Positions 10,600 through 20,918 of a DNA stretch of 64,000 bases are shown here, piece by piece. The translations under genes and the position numbers were made by a program. The notes beneath the pieces are model-generated. The model was not told the DNA's origin and ran no database searches. It saw only the letters and a program-made list of their open reading frames with translations. Location of the stretch: positions 504,602 to 568,601 of the forward strand of contig MNCI01005415.1 of NCBI GenBank assembly GCA_015680685.1, in the 5' to 3' direction. How positions within the stretch are numbered: position 1 is the first letter of the stretch; every line of letters starts with the position of its first letter. Source of the DNA: Gnetum montanum (Eukaryota > Streptophyta > Gnetopsida > Gnetales > Gnetaceae).

Positions 10600-11500
10600 G
10601 ATAACAGAAGGATTAAAAAAGTGACAAAAGGGGGCTTTACGTCTTGCAGGATTCCAGAGGAATCATCAAGGCGATCAATCTGTACCACATAAGGTGTAAA
10701 CAACCACAAAGGATGTCATGTTTAAGCCTGTGCGTGATGAGGTGAAGAGCACATGAAAGAGTATTGTAAGGCAAGTTCAGTTGACAAATGATCAAGAAGG
10801 CTTTATATCCTGTACGATCCCGGAGGGATCATCGAGGTGACCGACCTACACCACACAAGGTGCAAACAACCTCACAGGGTGTAACATTTTTACCTGTGAT
10901 GACTAGGGTGCAGAGCACATGTAAGACTACTATAAACAGGAAAGGCAAGTTAAATCACTGTCAAAAGGCTTATTGTCTCACAGGGTTCCGAAGGAATCGT
11001 CAAGGCGATCGATTTACATTGTACGATGTGTAAACAACCATAGATGGGTGTCAAGTCTATGCTAATGCAAGCCAGGGTGTGGAAGGCGTATGATACTTCT
11101 GTAAGAAGAGCAAATTAACTAGCAACCAAGTAGGTTTTATGTCTCGCAGGATCCCAGAGGGACCATCAAGGCAACCGGTCTGCACAACACTGGATGGGGT
11201 ACAGAACGCAGGCAAGAGAATCGTAGGATGGGCAAGCTAACCAGAAATTAGGTAGGCTTTATGTCTCATAGGATCCCAGAGCGACCGTCGATGTGACCAA
11301 TTTGTACCACGCGAGATGGGGTGCAAAATGCATGCAAGAAAACCATAGAATGAGCTAGTTAACCGGCGATCGGAGGCCCTGTGTTCTGTAGGGTTTTGGA
11401 GGAACCGTCGGGGTGACTGGTCTACACCACACAGAGCGCAAACAACCGCAAGAGGGTGTCACGTTTATGCTCGTATGTATCAGGATGCAAAAGATTCACG
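10600..11500 (-). repeat. Leader tandem repeat of element 1, six copies of about 120-170 bp
   Basis: Six related units lie between the primer site and gag. Each contains a GGATYCCAGAGGRAYCRTCRAGG-type core, starting near 10,632, 10,800, 10,970, 11,133, 11,258 and 11,376, followed in most units by CACCACACAAGGTGCAAACA-like sequence. Spacing is about 168, 170, 163, 125 and 118 bp. One copy of the same unit is found in the element 3 leader at 47,045-47,170, and none is evident in elements 2 or 4. The copies are diverged, so the amplification is not recent. Confidence 0.75.
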
Positions 11501-11517
11501 TGACAAAGGCACCAAAA

Positions 11518-11536
11518 GGCCCTCCTTCTAGCGTCA
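11518..11536 (-). other. Primer binding site, element 1
   Basis: On the minus strand the sequence is TGACGCTAGAAGGAGGGCC, six bases inside the LTR end. Elements 2, 3 and 4 have TGGCACTAGAAGGAGGGCC, TAGCTCTAGAAGGAGGGCC and TGGTGTTAAAAGAAGAGCC at the same place. The consensus TGGCRCTAGAAGGAGGGCC should pair with a tRNA 3' end; I do not name the tRNA. Confidence 0.65.
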
Positions 11537-11542
11537 GAAATC

Positions 11543-12733
11543 TATAACGACCGAAAACGTTGGTGGCTAGAAGAACGTCGGGGGTTGATGGACATGACAA
11601 TTCCAACCCCGTATCTGTGGGAGGGTGGTGCTGGGTGCGTGCAGACACGGGGTGCCCTGAACGGTCTGGTCGATCAGATAGGGACTTACATCGGTGTCGA
11701 TATAGCCTTTTGCAACATAAATAATGTGAAATGTGAGATAATGCTTAAGGATAAATGAAGTAGGGGAGAAACTATAAAAATGCGACAGTAATATGAAATA
11801 ATGCTTAAAGGTAAATAATATAGAAAATAATGCAAGAAAACGAGATAGTAAATGAGTGGTAAAATAATGTATGGTTAGAAACATGCTCCAAAGCAACAAA
11901 CTCATCCGGTCAAGGTGGATACAGTCGACTGCACATTGTGACGGAGTGCAGAAGTCCCGAGAGTAGGCAAGGCATGCCGAAAAAAAGAGAGCTATTCGCT
12001 TGGATGAGGACTTCTTGTGAAAATAATGTGGGGATCTACCAAGGTGGTAGAACAGAGATGAGGATCTTACGTCAGCCGAGAGAGCCTCTCTATTTACAGT
12101 GTTCGACAGATCACTTTGATTATTACAATGCTGACGAGAGGGGAAATCTTTGTTTTAGAATTTCAAAGTTCCCACTACTTGGAAGTTGTTTGCTTCCAGA
12201 AAGATGTGAACTCTTTTGAAATTTTCAACTTTACAAATTGCAGACTTTTCCAAATTATGGGTACCTTTTAGCAAAAAAATTTTGAACCTGTTATATGTTG
12301 TTTGCCAAGATATTTATAACGTTGAAGGTAAGAAAAAAGGGGTGGTTTGAATGCTACGTGCCATAGGCTTGTGTTGTCTTACTGGCACTTGAAACACTAC
12401 AAAATTCTAATCTTAGTACTTCTCCTGCAAGAATCAAGCTAATTCGTGATGCTCCCAAGCATGAATAAAGCTTGAGAACCTCACAGACAGCTTCAAACGG
12501 AGTCGAACTGAGCAAGAAATGGTTCCTCGGGACCCACAGCATACTACGGCAACATCTGGCATTGAACCTTGCCAAAATTTTGAGCTCAAAATACTTGGTT
12601 TCCACTATGCAGCGTATACGCCCAGCATGCACACCTAGCATGTGACTCCAAAGACTGCCTAAAACAAGCACTCTAGGGTAAGATTTTCACAAGGCATAAA
12701 CTCTCAGAGATAGGGCAATTATTAGGCATCATC
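11543..12733 (-). repeat. 5' LTR of element 1 (approximate bounds)
   Basis: On the minus strand the U5 end matches that of element 3 (TCGACCAGACCGTTCAGGGCA compared with ATCGACAAGACCATTCAAGG, and a final CGTTTTCGGTCGTTATA). A TATA-like TGTAAATAGAG lies on the minus strand near 12,090-12,105. The U3 part contains CAGCATGCACACCTAGCATG-type words. The outer edge near 12,733 is set by similarity to the start of the element 4 LTR (TGATG followed by AATAATTGCC). It abuts the LTR of element 2 in opposite orientation. No protein is encoded. Confidence 0.5.
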
Positions 12734-13826
12734 ATGGGCTCAAGAAAATTGGGTTTTTGACCTCTAAATCATGCACTTTGGAACTCACACGTTGAGCATG
12801 TACATCCTGCATGCCCAGCGTGTACACCCTACATGTATGCCTAGCCTACATGCCCATCATGTACGCCCAGCGTGCACCATCCAGTGTGTAGCATAGTGTA
12901 CATCACCGGAAGACATCAGCAGAACCATGTCAAATTAAGTCCAAGAATATCTGCAAGTAGCACTCTCATAACATCCGAGTCCAAATCTGAGGGGCGAATT
13001 TGATACTTCCTGTTGTAACAATATTTTGTAAAAATGAATTCTTTTGTCAAGTCTATACACTGAGTTCACACACCCAGCGTGTACACACTGGTGTGTAGCA
13101 GCACATGTTGGGATGCAGCACGCTGTATGGTTGTAATATTTTGTACACCTGGGCAACGTAGCCACCTGTAATCCGACCTGAAATACTCTCACCCACAACC
13201 ACTCATACCCTTCCAGATCTGAATCCAGAGCTTAAAACCCTCATAAAAACCCCAATTTTTCACTAGATCTGGGTGGGAAATTTGGGACGAACAGAGACAA
13301 AATAAAAATTGGGATTGGAGACAGAGCAAAAATCTGAACACCAACCCTATATGCTGGACTTCAACCCTGCACGCTGACCTTACAACCTTCATGTTGTGCC
13401 TACAGTCCGAACCAACACACCATCATCCACCTGCATTCATCGGGGCTATTTGTCCGCCTTGTGTCAGTCCCACAACTGTGTTCAGACCGGTGCACTGTAA
13501 TCCTCATTTTTTGCAATGAAATTGCTTCATTTCCAATTAATATTTGTTATAGTTTTTGTTCATATTTCTTTATATCTTGTTTACATTCTTGCACACTTGC
13601 ATTCTAATTTACATCTATCACGTCGTTTACGTATAACCCGGTGTATCGCACATTGGCATATGTTTGGCAAAACCCTTGTCTAATTTGCATGCAGACCACC
13701 CAAGGTACTCTACCTTCATCAATTCCAGCTCATCCTCAAGCAAAGGTAGGATCTTCTATATTCCTTCCAGGGATCTATCAGTGTTTGTTTCATTCCAGCC
13801 TTGCACCGACGATCTCAAATGATAGA
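12734..13826 (+). repeat. 5' LTR of element 2 (approximate bounds)
   Basis: U3 holds an array of GCGTGTAC / CATGCCCAGC / CAGCGTGTACAC words (12,785-13,130). A TATA-like CTCATAAAAACCC stands near 13,239-13,251. The U5 part at 13,655-13,826 matches elements 1 and 3 (CTTGTCTAATTTGCATGCAG and CCACCCAAGGTAC correspond to the element 3 segment CTATCTAATCGACAAG and CCATTCAAGGAAC). It is followed by the primer site. The right edge is reliable to a few bases; the left edge is inferred. Confidence 0.5.
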
Positions 13827-13831
13827 GAAAA

Positions 13832-13850
13832 TGGCACTAGAAGGAGGGCC
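13832..13850 (+). other. Primer binding site, element 2
   Basis: TGGCACTAGAAGGAGGGCC, the best preserved of the four sites in the window, lies 5-6 bases after the LTR end and starts with the TGG expected opposite a tRNA CCA end. Confidence 0.7.
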
Positions 13851-13969
13851 TAAAACTATTTGAATCTACCCTAATCTCATACACATGTCCTCTATGCTTT
13901 TGATATAGCACTTGGTTTTCTCATATTTACATTGCGTCAACATTAAATCTGATTTTGCAAACCTCTGGA

Positions 13970-14300
13970 TCTACGTCTTGTTCCGCAGTGATTTCAGCGT
14001 CTACATGTTGCTCTGCAAACTCACATGCTGTAGACTCTGTCTGCACGCTGTTCTGCCAACTCACACACTGTAGACTCTGTCTACATGCTACTCTACCAAC
14101 TCGCACGTTGTAGACCCTGTCTACATGCTGCTCTTCCAACTCGCATGCTGTAGACTCTATCTACATGTTGCACTTCCAACTCGCACACTGTAGAATCTGT
14201 CTGCACACTGCTCTGCCAACTCGCACATTGTAGACTCATCTACACGCTGCTCTTTCATCTTGCATGCTGTAGACTCTATCTACATGCTATGACCAGTTTT
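13970..14300 (+). repeat. 40-bp minisatellite in the element 2 leader
   Basis: About eight units of roughly 40 bp follow each other, each with TGTAGACTCTGTCTACATGC followed by TGCTCTGCCAACTCGCACGC. The first half contains a perfect inverted repeat, GTAGAC / GTCTAC around TCT. Units differ at scattered positions. A more irregular tail of CACGCTG / TGTACGCT words continues to about 14,480. It lies between primer site and gag, where element 1 has an unrelated repeat. Confidence 0.8.
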
Positions 14301-14516
14301 CAATATGCTGACCACTCTAACTCTATGCGGATAGTTGCAGCCTGCATGTTGTAACCTCAGTTTACACGTTGTGACTAGTTTTTGTATGCTAGTTGTTGAT
14401 GCCTGTACGCTCGTACCCAGTGCGTACGTTGCGTAAACAGGCTGTACGCTACCAACTTAGGTGCACGCTGATTAGCACACCCATGTCATACTTGATCAAA
14501 TCTTCAACTGTACTCC

Positions 14517-17500
14517 TTGACATCCTATCCCCTCTACCTTGTTACGTTTACTTTTCATCATGAATACCGCAACATCAATGCTTCAACCAAGGCCATTCCA
14601 GACAACGTTGGCCCCACAACGATGTCGATACCCATTATGCAACCTATGGGAGTCCACGGTGAGGTTAATTGCTGGGGAGGACCCCTTCAATCTCTCAGAC
14701 TACAAGGGAAGAATCCATCATTCAACATTATCATGCAGGAACAATATAATTTTATATGTGTAAAAATACAAGCTAGCCTAGCAGTGGATCAAACTGAAAT
14801 GGAGGCTAAGCAGCAATATGAATTGTTTCATAGGGGAGGACATGAGTTCATCCCTTCCCCGTATGACATCATCCCTCTTCCAGAGCACTACTTGGAACTT
14901 ATCTCATAGCTCCTCCTAACCAGGAATCAGTCTTTAGACCAGTCTATGGAAAATCCTCAATTGAAGGAGGAGGATGACTTTGCAGCTCAGTTCAAACACG
15001 AAGACTCATACCATATCCTCAGCCCACAAAATTACGTGAACCCATTGTGCCATATGTGATACCTACTTCTACACCTGCGTACTATATACCACAGATCCAA
15101 ACCCAAAGAACATCCTTCATCACGTCAATTCAACAAGCTCAGGGTGTTCCCTCATATATCATGACTGGACAGTGGGCTAGGATAGGTACACAAGCACATC
15201 AACCCCCTAACTACAATGTACCACCTCCTATAATTCCACCCATGAACATCCCTCAAGTACAACAACAGCAACAACAACAACCCTTTCCTTATAGTACGCT
15301 ACCCTTAGTAGCACATAACATGAATATTCCACAAGCACAACCTCCCACCACTCAACTCTCTTTCCAGCCCACCGTGCAACAATCTAATTTGTATGCGACA
15401 CAACATAACCAACCTACTATCTTGCCCAATGCCCAAGACTAGGCTGAAGCCAAAAAACTAATGCAAGAGCTAACTGATGAGGTCAGGCACCTCAAAATGG
15501 CTACCGACAAAGAACTTAAGATGTGTATTTCTATCAAGATGACCCTATCAGCTCTTCGGTTCCACCTCTAACGCTACCTAAGGGTGTTTCCTTACCCACG
15601 TTAACTAAATACAATGGGGAGACAGATCCCAATGCCCATCTTATAATGTTTAGATTAGAATGCGCAGTACTCCAGGCATGGCCACATGCCATCTTGTGGG
15701 TGTTCCCCATGTCCCTCACAGGGAGAGCACTTGACTGGTATCGGGTGTTGCCTCTAAACTCCATATCTTCTTTGGAAGATTTATTACACCAGTTCGTTAC
15801 TAGGTTCAAGTATAACTTAAAGCCTGAAGCAACGCTTAATAGCCTCATACAGGTCAAGAAAGAAGCACTTGAACCTGTTCAAAAATTTATTCAACAGTGG
15901 AGTGCTGCCCTCAATGACCTCCATGAGCCAATCCCAGAGACTTATCTCCTCACTATTCTAAAGGGGGTCATTAATGATTTTGTGAAGTCCAAATTATACT
16001 ATCTTAATGCATGCACTCTTAGCCAAGATTTTGTACAAATGAAGAACATAGAAGAGCTAGCCCAAAATAGCCATGACCCTGCCTTTTCAGCCTTTAAAAA
16101 CCAACATAATAAAAAAGATAATGAAAAGGCTAAGGTGACTATAGCAGCATTAGTAGAAACACAACCAACAAGTGCAGGACAACAAGGAAAACCACCTAGT
16201 GCACCTACTAACTATGCTAGACCTCCTTCCGCTACTACACCTGAACCATCCACATCACAAAATCCTATGCCAGGTCGTGCAAGAAACTTTGAGAGGAGAG
16301 ACCCCTCTCAATACACATCGTTTCCCATGAAACCCTCACAATTATTTGACCAACTCTTGAAGGTTGGGCTAATGAAACATAAACAATTGTCCCCAGCAGT
16401 AATCCAAAGACATGATCAATTCTATCAGTTGGTCGAGAACCCAAGCTTGGCAACGCTAGATGAGCCTCTAGTTCCAAGAGGCTTTAGAATAGACCACTTT
16501 TGTGATTATCATCAATGAAATGGGCATGGCACTAATTATTGCTTCACCTTGAAACAAGATATTCAACGGATGATTGACGGAGGTGAGATCACCTTTGATG
16601 AGGCCAACCTGTTCAAACCACAAAACCAAGCCATGGACATATATAAGGACCCTATAAATGCTAAGGAGGCTCCATACGTAATTAACACCATCTACTTGGA
16701 CTACGAACAAGAAGCACCTAGAATTAACACCATTTACTCAGATAATGAATAGCAAATACATACGAGACCCTTTGTAGTTCGTATTCCTCCTACAACACAA
16801 ATTCCCGCACCTCAATCATCATACTCTCCATGTAACTTGTCCACCTTGCAAAGACCCTATGTCATCCGGATGCCACCTGCGGTGGCAGCCTCTACCATAC
16901 CACCAAAACCATACGTGGTGCGTGTATCTCCCGTTGCTACTACAGTAAGCATGAAATCTCCTACTTAGCCCATTCCCTATGTGGTCCGAATGCCACCTAT
17001 GGTTGCAAATATGGAGGCACAATCCCCAAATAGGCCTACTCCATATGTCATAAGGGTTCCAAAGTAACCAGATATTTAGAAACCAAATGTTCCCCCATGC
17101 CACATGCGGGAACGCCTAGGAGATAGGCTCACACAGGAACGATTGGAGAAAGAATGTTAATAGCTGGTCTTAGGACCCCCAAGCCTACTCCATTAAGTGC
17201 AGTACCCATGGAATCACCTACTAATGAACCAAATACGAGCTATAAAGGAGAATCATCAGGAATCCATGATGCATCTAAATCAACGGTCACAAGAGAATGC
17301 ATCAAACTAGCTACACATGAGATAAAATTGGTGGGCCCGATGGACCAAGTAACCATTAACAAACATACACCTAATAGTAAATATTTAGCAACAGTCTTAA
17401 CATAGGTCATGCAGGAACTTAAATAGAAAAATACTTCACTAAGCCTATATGACCTGATGTTAACTTCTCAAACTCATCGCGAAGCCCTAGTACACATGTT

Positions 17501-17630
17501 AACACTAATCCCAGTAAGCGAAAACTTACCTATAGATGAGCCTTCCATACATGCGATAATGTCTAAATGACAAGGATTCAAACCCAAATCATTAAGCTTT
17601 CACCCTGAAAAAATTAAGATCGACAAGTAA
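14517..17630 (+). pseudogene. Element 2 gag with linker, partly intact
   Basis: The likely start is ATG 14,560 (MNTATSMLQP), with a frameshift shortly after into the 14,517-14,909 frame. A Pro/Gln-rich region follows (15,047-15,442). A long intact capsid frame, 15,523-16,518, contains MYFYQDDPISS, FTKYNGE-like LTKYNGETDPNAHLIMF, MSLTGRALDWYRVLPL, QFVTRFKYNLKPEATL, VQKFIQQWSAALND and VNDFVKSKLYYL. The knuckle FCDYHQ-stop-NGHGTNYC spans 16,497-16,545 with a TGA inside. Downstream, 16,750-17,080 encodes five degenerate repeats of PYVVRMPP, then SLYDLMLTSQTHREALVHML near 17,440. Role: structural polyprotein of the virus-like particle. Confidence 0.85.
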
Positions 17631-18425
17631 ACTGGAGATGTCACCCATGCACCTATGTTCATAACGATACAAGTAAACCGATTCATAATACATCAGGTGC
17701 ATGTAGATGACTAAGCTGCCACAAATGTAATACTCTACCCCATCATTGAACAATTATGGCTCACACAATCAATTAAACCAACCTCCACCACATGTTTAAA
17801 ATCGTTTAGTGGATCACGCGTTGTAGTAAAAGGCACCATAGCCTTAGACTTTATAGCAAGGGATTGATTTTGCACATCTGCTAACTTTGTTGTCATCGAT
17901 GAAATGCTAGGGTTCAATTTAATATTGGGAAGACCCTAGCTCGGCCAAGTCAAAGCAGTCTCTTCCCCCATACACCAAGAGATTCGCCTACTTTACGAAG
18001 GTGGTGAAATCATTATACATGGAGATCCTGCTAGGTCTACCATCTCGTCACATATAAGTGCAGACCAAGGTTCAGTGGTTAAGTTTGAAGAGCCTAAATA
18101 GGATGACAAAAATGAAAAGAAAAGTCACATGAAACTAGTAAACAAGGATCCATTGGACGTAAATAAAACTCTACCCAACAAAGAAACACCCAAACTTGAA
18201 ACTGTACATGCACCGCCCAACCTAGAAACTACAACAAACATCGAAACCACTGGACACATGGAAACACTAGAAGACACCAACATAGAGCCCATCACATTAG
18301 ACGTCCCTTGGGCAGAATTACCATTCAACGTGATCAGCAAAGGGGATGCTAAGTACAGAATCACACCTATTGGCATCACTCCTAACGTTAAATTAAGAAA
18401 AATAAAAAAATTGCTAAACCATTAA
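17631..18425 (+). pseudogene. Element 2 aspartic protease and tail, broken
   Basis: VHVDD-stop-AATNVI at about 17,698-17,735 marks the active site: the Asp is kept but the following Gly codon is a stop. It continues with SRVVVKGTIALDF, MLGFNLILGRP, SSPIHQEIRLLYEGGEIIIHG and a long open tail (18,129-18,425) with DVPWAELPFNVI and a Lys-rich end KLRKIKKLLNH. The tail peptide WAELPF recurs in element 3 and as WVEFPF in element 1. Two or more stops break it. Confidence 0.7.
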
Positions 18426-18429
18426 ACTA

Positions 18430-18700
18430 CACCCCACGTCCAAAATGACATTAAATTATCACATGTCCGCAACGACATAAAACTAGCCATGGTCATAAAT
18501 GGCTGGTTTACCAAGGAACTCACCAGTATCACTTGAAACTTCTCTTATTTACATGGAGCCTAAAATGGCCTTAAACTAGTGCATGGGGCCCGAAATGGTC
18601 TTAAACTAGTACATCAAAGCTACAGTTTGTCATGACTTTAAACTGAAACACATGCCCCCCATGGCCCAAAATGGCCTTAAACTGGACCATCTTTCTTATA
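18430..18700 (+). repeat. Flanking repeats on the protease side of the antisense cassette, element 2
   Basis: At least five copies of a motif are seen, among them GTCCGCAACGACATAAAACT (18,465), GAGCCTAAAATGGCCTTAAACT (18,556), GGCCCGAAATGGTCTTAAACT (18,585), TGTCATGACTTTAAACT (18,626) and ATGGCCCAAAATGGCCTTAAACT (18,660). All run in the gag-pol direction. Both variants (CCGCAACGACATAAAACT and CCCGAAATGGCCTTAAACT) occur here, linking the protease-side and integrase-side repeats. Confidence 0.7.
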
Positions 18701-19207
18701 TTTCTTTTCTCTCAATTCAAGTTTACAGTTCGAATTTATGCTTACCCTGTGGCGTTGTTACATTATCAGCCATAGTTTTTCTTCATATTCCCCTACTTTT
18801 GTTCCTACTTCGTGCATTACACTTAAGCAAAAAAATGGAAAAAAACATTTTTACATTCATGCATCGTGTTTACAGTCAAGCCCAAAATATTTTCATTCTA
18901 AACTTGCAGTTACCAGTATTCAAATAAACTTAAAATTCAAAAAAAATGAATAAATAGAAAACTCAATTAAAAAATATAAAATCGTATAAATGTATGAACA
19001 TCAAATTACAACTTAGTGCAAAGTCCTCACACGATACATAGATCGCATACATAATCATTTTAATAACAAACAAAAAATATATTCATGTACAAATAAACAA
19101 TTACAGCGATTAACCGATCCCATCCATCAATTCATATACAATCCAACCAAAACATTCTACTTGCTGCTAGCATAAAAACATGAGTGATCATAAGACCAAA
19201 CTTAAAG
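18701..19207. other. AT-rich stretch without recognised gene
   Basis: About 500 bp between the flanking repeats and the stop codon of the antisense gene. It is A/T-rich, with runs such as AAAAAATATAAAATCG, and may hold the 3' untranslated region and poly(A) signals of the antisense transcript. No protein similarity is seen in any frame. Confidence 0.5.
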
Positions 19208-19430
19208 CTAAGCATCAGGGTTGGGAGGGGTGTCCCCCTTAGATGCCCCGGCACCACAGGTCCCTACTCCACTAGGGCCACCCTCTTGATCATCGCCATT
19301 GCCTTGACCTTATAAAAAGGTAAAAGAAAACAATTAACACAAGGTAAAAGAAAACAATTAACACAAAATGAAAAGAGAAGAATTCCAAAATTTGTTGAAT
19401 AAACAAAATTCACAACTTTAAATGACTTAC

Positions 19431-20825
19431 TAAAGAAGATCCTCCTAGACCAAATTCCAACCAATATAGGATTTCTTCTTCAGAGATACTTGCCTAGTCA
19501 GTCCCATCGAGACCCAGATCAACATTGGCCAAAGCCTTCCCTTTGTCCACCGCTGACCAAGTGGGACATTTCAGAGAAAAATCCCCCAAACAAACCTCCC
19601 CAAAAGCCATGGTGATTACCCTCTTGGGTGATTCCATCTCGACCACAGTATGCCTAGAAAATGCATCAAATGAAGAGCGTAGGCCTAAACACTCAACAAA
19701 CATCTCGAGCTGACGCTTCTCTATAGATACCTCCTTTAACGAATTTTTATAATGATACATATGGGTCTTCTCATCTTGACCCCATTTTCGTACCTTAGAA
19801 GCGAAAGCCTTCCAATCCTGACATTTTAGGTTCACTAAATCTATTTGCGCTTTACACTATGCTAGCCCCCGAGTCAACGATACTTGGCGATTCGATAAAT
19901 TCCAATATCTGTCATAAGTAATTCTGAAAGTTCGTCAAGAGCAATCACCTATTAACCTTGCTGAGGTGAACTCATAGCGCAATTTGAGATTGTCCCGCTC
20001 TGCTGACAGCTTGGAAATCTCTTTTTCTCCTGCTTGAATCTGCAACCATAGCCTCTCGATGGAACGCCTACATGTCCAAAGAGACTTGCCGTTCTACACA
20101 TCGCACTCTACCACTTCATCAAAAATTTGTCGGGGCACTTGCTCAGTCTGTGGGGGTAGCATAGGTAAACTATCAATACCAATGGCCTCAAATGAATCCC
20201 ATTTTAGTTTAGGCCCTGCTCATATGAGGAGAACATACATTAGACATTGGATAGTAACAATAGATGAAAAAAACTAAAGGATACAAAACACTTAAGATAT
20301 ATGTACCTATTCCAGGGTTAGCTTGCTCAATGCGATCAACCACCTCATCAGTGACACTAGTTATAAAGTCCATTTTACTTGGCATTTCAATCCAAATAAA
20401 TGGTTCATGTATAGGATACTGGTTAACTCCGGTGGTCATTTCTGTGGAAGCTTCCTAGTCTCAACATTTTTGCCTGGTAGTAGTAAAAGCATGAAATCAA
20501 AATTTAGAATAATGGAAAGCACAATCCAAAAGGAAAATAACATAATAAGGAGAACATACCAGAATCTCTGTCCTCTTTCGGATTCAGAGGATTGCCAAGG
20601 TCTAGTCTCCCTCCGAAGAAACCATCAAACATCTCATCAACTCCATCCTGATCATCGATGTTACCCTTTTCTGTTGTATCTCTCTCCCGATCTTCCATTC
20701 CTCCCATCTTGTCCCTGCCCGCCTCGTCCTCCTCATCTAAGTTCGTTGAGACCTCTTCCTCCTCGATGATTGGTGCTAATCTCTCTTTTCTTACTCCAGA
20801 AGTGAACTCTAATGGTGTTCATAGG
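19431..20825 (-). pseudogene. Element 2 antisense gene exons 5-7: acidic exon and coiled coil
   Basis: Exon 5 (to 20,560) encodes an Asp/Glu/Gly-rich stretch with MGGMEDRERDTTEKGNIDD and GGRLDLGNPLNPKEDRDSG before a GTATGT donor. Exon 6 (to 20,307) has PSKMDFITSVTDEVVDRIEQ and PGIGT before GTACAT. Exon 7 (20,215-19,431) has PKLKWDSFEAIG, RQIFDEVVE, EKEISKLSAERDNLKLRYEF and a coiled-coil-like region NSLKEVSIEKRQLEMFVECL, closing with VITMAFGE and a SISEEEILYWLEFGL peptide. Matching peptides in element 1 (PDSLRFAEGLVNDM; SIEEIVHRLRLGL) and element 3 (PDKFTFMEGIVNNM; KDEIMQRLWVGL) identify the exons. Confidence 0.6.
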
Positions 20826-20918
20826 TTCAAGATCAGGCATTGTATAAACCACCGAAAAATAAAGTAAAAATAACAATGATGATAACAAAACAAAAGAAAA
20901 TTAGAGAACCAAGCTTAC

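Noticed and set aside
10788-11033. Small plus-strand open frame with HHKVQTT-like repeats
   Set aside because: It is produced by the leader tandem repeat of element 1 and has no start context or relative outside the repeat.
13970-14300. CRISPR-like array
   Set aside because: Direct units follow each other without unique spacers, the units vary, and the setting is a plant retrotransposon leader. It is a minisatellite.
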